From JAJPKK01 sp035311445 (GTDB lineage Bacteria; Pseudomonadota; Alphaproteobacteria; Rhizobiales; Xanthobacteraceae): DNA of 64,000 nt. Below, piece after piece: positions 23,681-31,243 of the stretch. How positions within the stretch are numbered: position 1 is the stretch's first letter; each line of letters starts with the position of its first letter. Below the pieces are notes generated by a model that was not told the DNA's origin, made no database searches, and worked only from the letters and a program-made list of their open reading frames with translations. The stretch covers positions 14,538 to 78,537 of the forward strand of contig DATGCX010000031.1 in the NCBI GenBank assembly GCA_035311445.1. The letters are read 5' to 3'. A program made the position numbers and the translations under genes.

Positions 23681-23714
23681 GTAGCGCGGATTTCGCTCTC
23701 CTCATTCCGGCTAC
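23681..23714. repeat. short GTAG...CTAC palindromic repeat
   Basis: GTAGCGCGGATTTCGCTC at the left pairs loosely with ATTCCGGCTAC at the right. It belongs to the same family as 14318-14408. It lies between the convergent metallophosphoesterase and hydroxypyruvate isomerase-like genes and might act as a terminator. Confidence 0.55.
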
Positions 23715-23741
23715 ACTGATCGGTTTCCTGGAATCGATCAG

Positions 23742-24518
23742 TTAAATGCCAATGCCGTAGGGCTTTGCCCAGCTGAGCCCGTCCTCCGTGCGCCCTCGCG
23801 GCCTGTACTCGCAGCCCACGAACCCCGCATAATTGCTGCGATCGAGCATGTCGAAGATTGCCTGGTAGTTCACCTCGCCTTCATCGGGTTCTGCCCGCGA
23901 CGGCACCGCCGCGACCTGGACATGGCCGATGATCTCACGATGCCGCGCAAACCGCATCATGAGGTCGCCGCCTCCGATCTGGATATGATAGAAATCGAAC
24001 TGCATGCGTACATTGGGCCGGCCGACTTGCGCGATGATCACGGCAGCTTGCTCGGGCCGATGCAAGAGATAGTTGGGACGGTCGCGCCGGTTTATGGGTT
24101 CAATCAGGATCGAGATGCCTTGTTCTTGGGCGAGGTCTGCGGCGCGGCCGATGTTAGCGACGAAGACCTTCTCGCTCTCGGCCCACCGCTCCGGCGGCAC
24201 CTCGCCCGACATGCAGTGAATCGAATTGGCGCCGATCTCGGCCGCGTAGTTGAGCGCCTGGTGGAAGAGGGCATCGAAATCGCGCTCCCGCCCCGGCACG
24301 CCGGCAAGACCGGGCTCTCCCTCGGGGCCGAGAGGGGTGTTGACCCCCAGGATGGCGAGCTGGTGCCGTTCGATTTCGCGCCGCACGGCAGAAGCCGGTT
24401 GCTCGTAAGGAAACTGCAGTTCGACGATCCGGAAGCCAGCCGCTGCGGCGGCGCCGAACCGTTCGAGCAGCGGCCGATCCGCAAACAGATATCCGAGATT
24501 GGCGGCAAGGCGGGGCAT
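23742..24518 (-). CDS. hyi: hydroxypyruvate isomerase-like TIM-barrel protein
   Basis: A 258-residue protein from ATG 24518, with GGAG upstream. The AP-endonuclease-2/xylose-isomerase-like barrel shows the Hyi pattern: MPRLAANLGYLFADRP at the start, ISILIEPINRRDRPNYLL with a catalytic Glu, FDFYHIQIGGGD, and late VGCEYRPRG with the second Glu. The reaction is interconversion of hydroxypyruvate and tartronate semialdehyde, linking to glyoxylate metabolism. It is divergent from the methyltransferase-like gene. Confidence 0.9.
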   Translation of the reverse strand: MPRLAANLGYLFADRPLLERFGAAAAAGFRIVELQFPYEQPASAVRREIERHQLAILGVNTPLGPEGEPGLAGVPGRERDFDALFHQALNYAAEIGANSIHCMSGEVPPERWAESEKVFVANIGRAADLAQEQGISILIEPINRRDRPNYLLHRPEQAAVIIAQVGRPNVRMQFDFYHIQIGGGDLMMRFARHREIIGHVQVAAVPSRAEPDEGEVNYQAIFDMLDRSNYAGFVGCEYRPRGRTEDGLSWAKPYGIGI

Positions 24519-24732
24519 CGCGACTCCTGGACCGACGGATACCGATAGTACGAATAGGCACGCTCTACCAAATTCTGTGGTGCGCCGGTGCCCGCGAAAG
24601 CTGGTGGGCAGAAAAGCAATTCTTGGGCGTTCGCCCACATACTGATCAACTGGGTTGCCGATTTCGTGGCCGGCAGACAAAACCATCCGCAGATCTATCA
24701 ATAAATTAGCAATTTTTCCTGCCCATCCGCAG

Positions 24733-24751
24733 TCCCACTACAATAGTGGGA
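24733..24751. promoter_or_regulatory. perfect inverted repeat upstream of the methyltransferase/MetF pair
   Basis: TCCCACTA-CAA-TAGTGGGA is an exact inverted repeat with 8-base arms and a 3-base centre. It lies 115 bp upstream of the plus-strand gene and 215 bp upstream of the minus-strand hyi gene. It could be an operator for the divergent pair or a hairpin. Confidence 0.55.
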
Positions 24752-24803
24752 TGTTTTGTGGTTGACGTTTTTGCGAGAGACTGATCTCCTTCAGATGGCC
24801 GTC

Positions 24804-24862
24804 GGGTCAGGACCCGTGCGGCAACACGATCGGCAAGGGGCGGAGGAACGCAAAGGACTCCG
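24804..24862 (+). promoter_or_regulatory. structured 5' leader with three consecutive stems
   Basis: The stems are GGGTC-AG-GACCC (24804-24815), CGTG-CGGCAA-CACG (24815-24828) and CGGAG...CTCCG (24841-24862). The third encloses the AAAGGA ribosome site of the gene at 24866, so folding would block initiation. The first two share one base and may be mutually exclusive. It does not match a riboswitch class I can identify. Confidence 0.4.
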
Positions 24863-24865
24863 ACA

Positions 24866-26311
24866 ATGACGGCGCAAGAGCTCCTGGCGCAGATTTCCGA
24901 CTACTGCCGACAGACCGGCTTGGCGGAATCGACGTTCGGGCGCCGCGCCGTTAATGACGGTAAGCTTGCTAATCGCCTGCGCAATGGCGGCCGCATCACC
25001 ACTGAGACGGTAGATCGCATCCAGGCCTTTATGAGCGCCAACCGCGGCACTGGTTCGCAGCTGATTCGCGCTTATGACGGTGGATCGAGGCCGATGTCGC
25101 TCCCACCGACGGTCGCTCCGGATGCCGCGCCAAGGGCTGCTTCAAACCCCGGCCCGAAGCATTTCAGTATTCGTCCAGCACCCCAGGATCCGCAGCGCAA
25201 CTTTCGCTTTTTCGATAACCGGCAGAAATATCTATTGTTTGTCAATACTTGCAGCGAAAAGTGGGTCGTGGCCCACCGGGTTGGGCAGGAATTGACCAAT
25301 ATTCATCCGCGCCCGCCGGCGGTACGCCTGTTCGATGCTGGCATCGGGGACGGCACCATACTGGCACGCGTGATGCGGGCGATGCACGACCGTTTCCCAG
25401 CCATGCCGTTCTATGTGGTCGGCAAGGAGATTAGCCTGGAAGATATCCGACTGACCTTGCAGAAGGTAGCCGATCGCTTTGTCGAGCATCCGGCGACGGT
25501 GCTGGTGCTCACCAACCTTGCCTATGCGGATGCGCCCTGGCTCCATGTTAAATCGGTAAGCGCGGCGTCGAGCCTAGTGTGGCAGGAGGCAGCTCTCACC
25601 GGCACCACCGCCCACAAGTTCGAGGAACAGATCATCGATCTGGAACCCTTCCTGGCGGAGAACTGGAAGGCCGGGGTCAGCCCTAAGACCGGCAACCCCG
25701 TCTACGAGCGCCCAGTCGTACTGGTGATCTATCGCGCCGATCATCGCTTCCTGCTTGATCCGATCCTGCCGCGGCCGGGCGGCACTCAGGCGGCCTACGA
25801 CCTCGTCATCGCGTCCCAGCCTTATCGGGCCCGCTCACCGCTTGAATTCAAGACCCGCCGGGTGATCGCACCGCTCGCCCGCGCGCTCGGTCCCGGCGGC
25901 CGTCTTGTCGCCATCCATTCCCACGGTGGCGATCCCGGTCTCGAAATCGTGCAGCGCCTGTGGCCGGGCGATAATCCGTTCATCCACGATCGTCATCAGA
26001 TCATGAAGGCGGTCAAGCAGGAGCTGGGCGCCGCCGGCCGCGAGCTCAATTTCAACGTCAATTCCGATAACCGCGCGCTGTTTCGTTACGACATGCACAC
26101 CCTGCCGTCGGAGCTGTCGGATTCGATCGGCACGTCGACGCTGTTTGCCGCCTGGAACGCCGCCATCTACGTGGCCCAGGTCGAGGACGATCGAGTGGCT
26201 GCCGTCGCCAACGACGGCCGTTACCTCGACGCCACCCGCGAAGTGCTGCGCCGGAACGGCGGCCTGTGGTTCTTCGATGAATCGTATGTCATCTCGCGGC
26301 GGCGCAGTTAA
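24866..26311 (+). CDS. methyltransferase-like protein with N-terminal HTH-like segment
   Basis: A 481-residue protein. Residues 1-58 look like a helix-turn-helix segment (ESTFGRRAVNDGKLANRLRN). After a Pro/Ala-rich linker, a SAM-methyltransferase-like Rossmann domain starts with motif I VRLFDAGIGDG (153-163); later strands are FYVVGKEIS and VLVLTNLAY, with a late GPGGRLVAIHSHGG motif. The substrate is unknown. The gene is followed 16 bp later by a MetF-like reductase, so the two probably work in one-carbon/methyl-group chemistry. Its ribosome site lies inside a possible hairpin. Confidence 0.75.
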   Translation: MTAQELLAQISDYCRQTGLAESTFGRRAVNDGKLANRLRNGGRITTETVDRIQAFMSANRGTGSQLIRAYDGGSRPMSLPPTVAPDAAPRAASNPGPKHFSIRPAPQDPQRNFRFFDNRQKYLLFVNTCSEKWVVAHRVGQELTNIHPRPPAVRLFDAGIGDGTILARVMRAMHDRFPAMPFYVVGKEISLEDIRLTLQKVADRFVEHPATVLVLTNLAYADAPWLHVKSVSAASSLVWQEAALTGTTAHKFEEQIIDLEPFLAENWKAGVSPKTGNPVYERPVVLVIYRADHRFLLDPILPRPGGTQAAYDLVIASQPYRARSPLEFKTRRVIAPLARALGPGGRLVAIHSHGGDPGLEIVQRLWPGDNPFIHDRHQIMKAVKQELGAAGRELNFNVNSDNRALFRYDMHTLPSELSDSIGTSTLFAAWNAAIYVAQVEDDRVAAVANDGRYLDATREVLRRNGGLWFFDESYVISRRRS

Positions 26312-26327
26312 CGAGAGGGCCGACACC

Positions 26328-27281
26328 ATGAGTGCCCATACTTTCGCCGCACAAGTTATGCCCAAGCCAGCGCAGCCTTCGGTGCATTCTCCGACGCGGC
26401 CGGAGCAGCGCATCGCAGCTTTCGCGGCGTGTGCCTCCTTCGAGGCGACTCGTTTGGCGCTCGGCGACATCGAGGCGCTGCGCATCGGAATCGCGCCCAA
26501 GACCCCGATCTATGTCAGCGCCGTCCCGGCGCGTCCGCTTGTCACGCAGATCGACACAGCCATCCGCCTTGCCGCGGCAGGCTTCGAGCCGGTGCCGCAC
26601 ATCGTGGCGCGTGGGTTTGCGAGCGGCACCGAACTCGATCGCCACCTCGGCCGGCTGGCTGACGAAGCGGGTGTCAGGCGCGTTCTTGTGATCGCTGGTG
26701 ACTTCGCCGCGCCACTGGGCCCCTTCCATACGGCCATCGAAGTGATTGAAAGCGGGCTCCTGCACGCACGCGGCATAACCGAGGTCGGCATTGCGGGCTA
26801 TCCGGACGGCCACCCCCGGCTTGCCGCCATCGACCTTGACCGCGCTCTCGCCGCCAAGGTCGAGGCCGCTGCGGAAACCGGGCTTGCGGTCCACATTGTC
26901 ACCCAGTTCGGCTTCTCGGCGCCCGCCATCGTCAACTGGATCCGGCGCCTGCGCGACCAGGGCATTGACCTCCCGGTCCGGATCGGTCTCGCTGGTCCCG
27001 CGACGCTCTCCGGTCTCATGCGCTACGCCCGCATCTGCGGCGTGACGGCCTCGGCCCAGGGCCTGGTGCGCCATACCGGACTTGCCAAACACCTGTTTGG
27101 GATGGTGACGCCTGATACGGTGTTGCGGCCGCTCGCCGAGGCGGCGGCAGCCCTCGGTGAGGTCTCCCCGCATATCTTCTCGTTCGGCGGTCTCGCCGCC
27201 GCCATACGCTGGGTCGCCGCCGCCGCAGCAGGACGCATCGCGCTCAACCGGGCAGACGGGTTCACGGTGGAGCCGCCGTGA
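26328..27281 (+). CDS. methylenetetrahydrofolate reductase (MetF)-family protein
   Basis: A 317-residue TIM-barrel protein. It shows the MetF-family stretches PVPHIVARGF, VLVIAGDFAAPLGPF, GIAGYPDGHP, HIVTQFGFSA and VRIGLAGPATL. MetF reduces 5,10-methylene-THF to 5-methyl-THF with an FAD-bound hydride. This version is a divergent paralogue: the N-terminal catalytic-Glu segment (FE-x-x-P in MetF) reads FEATRL. It is downstream of, and probably co-transcribed with, the methyltransferase-like gene. The 327 bp to the ParA gene contain nothing recognisable. Confidence 0.8.
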   Translation: MSAHTFAAQVMPKPAQPSVHSPTRPEQRIAAFAACASFEATRLALGDIEALRIGIAPKTPIYVSAVPARPLVTQIDTAIRLAAAGFEPVPHIVARGFASGTELDRHLGRLADEAGVRRVLVIAGDFAAPLGPFHTAIEVIESGLLHARGITEVGIAGYPDGHPRLAAIDLDRALAAKVEAAAETGLAVHIVTQFGFSAPAIVNWIRRLRDQGIDLPVRIGLAGPATLSGLMRYARICGVTASAQGLVRHTGLAKHLFGMVTPDTVLRPLAEAAAALGEVSPHIFSFGGLAAAIRWVAAAAAGRIALNRADGFTVEPP

Positions 27282-27608
27282 GAGGGGCTGGGCGCAGACA
27301 GGCTTGCGACGCGAAATACTAAAGCACACGGAGGCGAAACCGCCCCCGGTACCAGTGGCTTCCCGAAAATTTGAGTCGGCCTCAATTCCACCGCTCTTCA
27401 CGCAAATGAAGGAGTGCGACCTCTTGCGCCGTGCGGCGGCTTGATTCATGGTCCCCGCGGTGGAAGCGAAGGGCGGCACAGTGACGGATGAATGAGTCCG
27501 CAGAGCCGCCGCAACCTTCTCCTCACCGCGAAAGAGTGTGGAAAGGGCCAAGCACTATCGAGTGCCCCCCAAGGCCGCTGTCATCCATTGCGCCCGGAGA
27601 ACTGTGAC

Positions 27609-28502
27609 GTGACTCATAGGCTCATTGCGGTCGCAAATATGAAAGGTGGCGTCGGAAAGACCGCAACCGTCGTTGCCTTAGCGGAAGCGCTTGCAGCCCA
27701 AGGAGCAGCTGTTCTCGTGATCGATGCCGACGCTCAGTCGAATGCTTCCATCTGCATCGCGGGCGATGAAAATCTGAACAAGCTTATATCGGACGGCCGT
27801 TCTCTCGACGGGTTCTTGGCTGATCATCTGCTGGGAGGTCGCACCGATCCCTTCGTGGATCGCATCTGCCATCATGCCAGCGACGTTTCGCATGCCGGTG
27901 AACCGTTGAACCTTTCTCTCCTTGCGGCAAGTTCTTATCTGCGTCTTCTTGAACGAGACATCATTTATGAACTCACCCGCAAGAATTTCGGCCTGCACGC
28001 GATCGTTGGCCAGATGACGCGCATTCTTCACGCAGAGCTGGCCAGACCGGTCATGAAATTCCACTACGTCCTGGTCGATTGCGCGCCGGGGATTTCCGCC
28101 ATCACCGAAGCCAGCATCCGTCTGGCCGATCTCGTGATTGTCCCGACCATCCCGGATTTCCTCTCGACCTACGGTTTGAACACCTTCTGTAAGAACCTCT
28201 GGACCGGCAAGTTCGCGACGGACTTCGGATTGAAGCCGCCGCAACGATTGCCACATGTTCTGATCACGCGGCACCGCCCGATCAGGGAGCATATGCAGAC
28301 GATCGCGAAGATCAGAAACGAGACCCGGTTCGCGGAACCGAATTTTCAGCCCTTGGACGCCACCATACCGGAGGCGGCCGCCGTCGCGGCTGCGCTGGGC
28401 AAAACGGGTTATTGCCCCACCTTCACTAACAAGTGGGGCCACATGGTTCCGGTGCTCAACAAACTTGCCGATGAGGTCAGGGAGATTGTGAATGGCGCTT
28501 GA
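27609..28502 (+). CDS. ParA/MinD-type P-loop ATPase
   Basis: A 297-residue protein starting at GTG 27609 with GGAGAA upstream; the frame is open further 5' but without a good start. The deviant Walker A is NMKGGVGKTA (residues about 13-22), Walker A' is VLVIDADAQSN and Walker B is HYVLVDCAPG. ParA proteins form ATP-dependent dimers on DNA or membrane to position cargo. No parB-like gene or parS repeat is nearby; instead the stop overlaps a small gene of unknown function, suggesting a dedicated partner. Confidence 0.88.
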   Translation: MTHRLIAVANMKGGVGKTATVVALAEALAAQGAAVLVIDADAQSNASICIAGDENLNKLISDGRSLDGFLADHLLGGRTDPFVDRICHHASDVSHAGEPLNLSLLAASSYLRLLERDIIYELTRKNFGLHAIVGQMTRILHAELARPVMKFHYVLVDCAPGISAITEASIRLADLVIVPTIPDFLSTYGLNTFCKNLWTGKFATDFGLKPPQRLPHVLITRHRPIREHMQTIAKIRNETRFAEPNFQPLDATIPEAAAVAAALGKTGYCPTFTNKWGHMVPVLNKLADEVREIVNGA

Positions 28503-28935
28503 TGTCGATGGCTTTGCGGTCCTGCGCAGCATCGGTTCCCATCCCGATACTTTTGCGGCGATTGCTGCCGAGCTTGCCAAAACCGCGCGAAACCTCGTGG
28601 TCAAACAAATAGGGCATAAGGACACGGGGCTGAAGGCAGTACGCGATATTCACGCCGCCGTTGGGGAGGAAGCCTTCAGGCTGATTGCGGACGGAATGTC
28701 CGACGCTCAAATCAAATCTCTTGCGACCAGGCTGGACAAGCATAATCCGGAGCTGAAGATCTCGAATGGTGCGGCACGGAGGCGCCATGTCCTGGCGCTG
28801 GCGGAAGGCTCGGCTGAGCCGTCGCAAAAGCAGAAAACGGCACGCAAGCCGGTCCAGCCGAAGAAGGCTCCGGTGCCTCCAAGTGCCGTCGATCGCATTC
28901 AGTTCATTTCTGCGGGCGCAACTCGCAAGCGGTAA
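28492..28935 (+). CDS. small partner protein of the ParA-type ATPase, unknown function
   Basis: A 147-residue protein whose ATG lies 11 bp inside the ParA gene, so the two are translationally coupled. The N-terminal 100 residues look helical (FAVLRSIGSHPDTFAAIAAEL then LAKTARNLVVKQ), followed by DAQIKSLATRLDKHNPEL and a basic, disordered tail rich in Lys/Pro. It may be the cargo adaptor or the ATPase-stimulating partner, taking the place of ParB. No recognised domain. Confidence 0.7.
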   Translation: MALDVDGFAVLRSIGSHPDTFAAIAAELAKTARNLVVKQIGHKDTGLKAVRDIHAAVGEEAFRLIADGMSDAQIKSLATRLDKHNPELKISNGAARRRHVLALAEGSAEPSQKQKTARKPVQPKKAPVPPSAVDRIQFISAGATRKR

Positions 28936-29021
28936 GGCGCGGATACGGGCAGCTGATATCGGCGCTGCGCGGCTTTGCTTAACCCACCATTTCGGCGCGC
29001 GGATTATAGTGGACTGCGGCC

Positions 29022-31088
29022 TCACCTTCCCTCGCGTCCCCAGGTCAGCGCCAGGCTCCCCACCAGCAGCAATAGCCCCAGCAGGCCGGTGAACATCGGC
29101 AGCACGCCGATACCGCGCACCACGCTGGCTTCGCGGACCTTCAAGCCGATCCAGTCGTCGCCCTTGAGGGTGTCGCTCGATCGCACGCCGAGGATGCGCG
29201 GCACCGCAAGGCTCGATCCGTCGACGAGGCGGCGTGAGTCGCCGCCGGTTGCGTTGGCAAGCGGTGCCATCACGGCGGTGGTCGAGGTGACCTCGGCGAA
29301 TTCCTTCGGGTTGGCGGGGCCGACATTGACGAGCGTCGTCAGCTTGCCGTCGGTGGCGCGCCACAGCCCCAGTTCGGTGGCGTCGACCACCTTGCGCCAC
29401 ACGCCGGGCTCTCCCTGATCGAGGGTCAGGTTGCGCTGGGCGCCCGATGGCGACGTGAGGATCACGGGCGCCACGCTGTCCGCCATGGTCTGGCGCTGCA
29501 CGGTGATTTCGCGGCCATGGACGAGCAGGCGCAGGGCCTCTTCCTCAAGGTCAGGCTGCTTCATCAGCCAATGCGACACCCGCCGCAACAGGTCGATATG
29601 CGGGCCGCCGCCTTCATAGCCGCGCGCCCACAGCCAGATGTGATCCGACAGAATGAGGCCCAGCCGTCCTTCGCCCTCGCGCGCGAGCACCAGCAGCGGC
29701 TGGTCGCCGGCGCCATTCATCAAGGGAGTGCCGCTCATGGTCTTGGTATCGACCACGCGGAAGAAGCGGCTCCAGTGCGGCGGTTCTTCATTAGCTCCTT
29801 CGAGGCCGCGTGTCACCGGATGGCGCCGGCCCAGGTCGGTGAGGCGGGCGTAGAAGGCATCCTCGCTGACATGCCCCGTGGGCTCGGACGGCAGGATAGC
29901 GTCCAGCGCCGTGCGCCAGATGCTGGTCGGCCCCGCATACTCCGACCCAGCCGCAACCAGCACGGCGCCGCCGTTGCGGACATATTTGACGATGTTATCA
30001 AAATAGATGGGCGGCAACACGCCCTGCCGCGCATAGCGGTCGAAGATGATGAGCTGAAACTCGTTGATCTTCTGCTGGAACAACTCGCGGGTCGGAAACG
30101 CGATCAGCGACAACTCGTTGATCGGCGTGCCGTCCTGCTTCTCGGGCGGCCGCAGGATGGTGAAGTGGACGAGATCGACGTTGGCGTCGGACTTGAGGAG
30201 GTTGCGCCACGTGCGCTCACCCGCGTGGGGCTCGCCGGACACCAGCAGCACCCGCAGCTTGTCGCGCACGCCGTCGATCGACACCACGGCGCGATTGTTG
30301 ACCGGTGTTAATTCGCCCTCCAGCGGCGCCGCCTCGATCTCGACGATATTTTGGCCCGCATGGGGGATTTGGACCTGGACGTTGACCTGCCGGCCGGCCG
30401 TGACGACGCGGCGGTCGAGCAGTTCGCCGTCACGGCTGATCTTCACCTCGGCGGGCGAAGGGGGGGCACCTTCGTCCTCGACCCGAAACGATATGGTCTG
30501 GTTCTGGCCCACGATGCCGAACCGCGGCGCCGCTACTAGCACCACGCGGCGATCTCTTTCATTGGGATTGCCGGTAATGAGGGCATGGACCGGCGCCGTA
30601 AAGCCAAGCGCGCCGACGTCAGCCGGCACGTCGTGGACGCGGCCGTCGGTAATGAAGATCGCGCCGGCGATGCGGTCGGGCGGCACGTCGGCGAGCGTCG
30701 CATTGAGGGCGCTAAACAATCGAGTGCCGTCGGTCTCCCCATCGGCCTGGCCAGCCTCGATCACGCGCGTCTCGATGCCGGGAATGCGTTCAAGCCGCTG
30801 GGTAACCGCTGCGCGCGCAGCCTCGGTCTGCGCCGCGCGGTCGCCGAAGCCCTGGCTGGGGCTCTTATCGACAACCACAACGGCGACCGAGGTGAGGGGG
30901 TCGCGGTCCTCGCGGGTGAGCGACGGGTTAGCGAGTGCAAGCACCATGAGCGCCAGTGCTCCCGCCCGGATCAGGACTCCGCGGCTGCGCGCAAGCACCA
31001 GCAGCGCCGTCACGACGGCCGCGACGGCGGCGGCCGCCCAGACGAATTCGATGGGAACGAGAGGCGAGAAACTGATGCCGAAAGCCAC
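29022..31088 (-). CDS. membrane protein with glutamine-amidotransferase-like fold, last gene of the moxR operon
   Basis: A 688-residue protein. Two membrane helices lie near the N-terminus (WAAAAVAAVVTALLVLA and LIRAGALALMVLALANP), one is at the C-terminus (VLPMFTGLLGLLLLVGSLAL), and between them is a large periplasmic region. That region includes a VWA-like start (VAVVVVDKSPSQ) and a class-I amidotransferase-like fold (VLLVSGEPHAGE, IIFDRYARQGVLP, GGAVLVAAGSEYAG) without an obvious catalytic triad. It ends the moxR-DUF58-DUF4159 cluster, 155 bp downstream of the DUF4159 gene. It probably forms part of the same envelope complex. Confidence 0.8.
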   Translation of the reverse strand: MAFGISFSPLVPIEFVWAAAAVAAVVTALLVLARSRGVLIRAGALALMVLALANPSLTREDRDPLTSVAVVVVDKSPSQGFGDRAAQTEAARAAVTQRLERIPGIETRVIEAGQADGETDGTRLFSALNATLADVPPDRIAGAIFITDGRVHDVPADVGALGFTAPVHALITGNPNERDRRVVLVAAPRFGIVGQNQTISFRVEDEGAPPSPAEVKISRDGELLDRRVVTAGRQVNVQVQIPHAGQNIVEIEAAPLEGELTPVNNRAVVSIDGVRDKLRVLLVSGEPHAGERTWRNLLKSDANVDLVHFTILRPPEKQDGTPINELSLIAFPTRELFQQKINEFQLIIFDRYARQGVLPPIYFDNIVKYVRNGGAVLVAAGSEYAGPTSIWRTALDAILPSEPTGHVSEDAFYARLTDLGRRHPVTRGLEGANEEPPHWSRFFRVVDTKTMSGTPLMNGAGDQPLLVLAREGEGRLGLILSDHIWLWARGYEGGGPHIDLLRRVSHWLMKQPDLEEEALRLLVHGREITVQRQTMADSVAPVILTSPSGAQRNLTLDQGEPGVWRKVVDATELGLWRATDGKLTTLVNVGPANPKEFAEVTSTTAVMAPLANATGGDSRRLVDGSSLAVPRILGVRSSDTLKGDDWIGLKVREASVVRGIGVLPMFTGLLGLLLLVGSLALTWGREGR

Positions 31089-31243
31089 GTGTGGGTTCCT
31101 ACTCTTGGATTCCTACTGTTGGTTTCCTCGCCGCCAAGGTACGGAGGGGCGGGCAAAGCGAAGCGTGCCCACCACTGCTGTATCTGCCGGATCCGATGGA
31201 CACAGCACGCAAGAGCGTGACTAGGCCCACCCTGTAAATTCTC

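Noticed and set aside
24804..24862. SAM-II, SAH, cobalamin or THF riboswitch
   Set aside because: Stems are present, but I could not match the conserved core of any of these classes by eye, so only a generic structured leader is reported.
26289..27551. 420-codon minus-strand frame opposite the MetF-like gene
   Set aside because: Antisense shadow; the plus-strand MetF motifs settle the coding strand.
27282..27608. parS-like or iteron repeats upstream of the ParA gene
   Set aside because: No repeated or palindromic motif was seen in the gap, so a plasmid-type partition origin is not supported.
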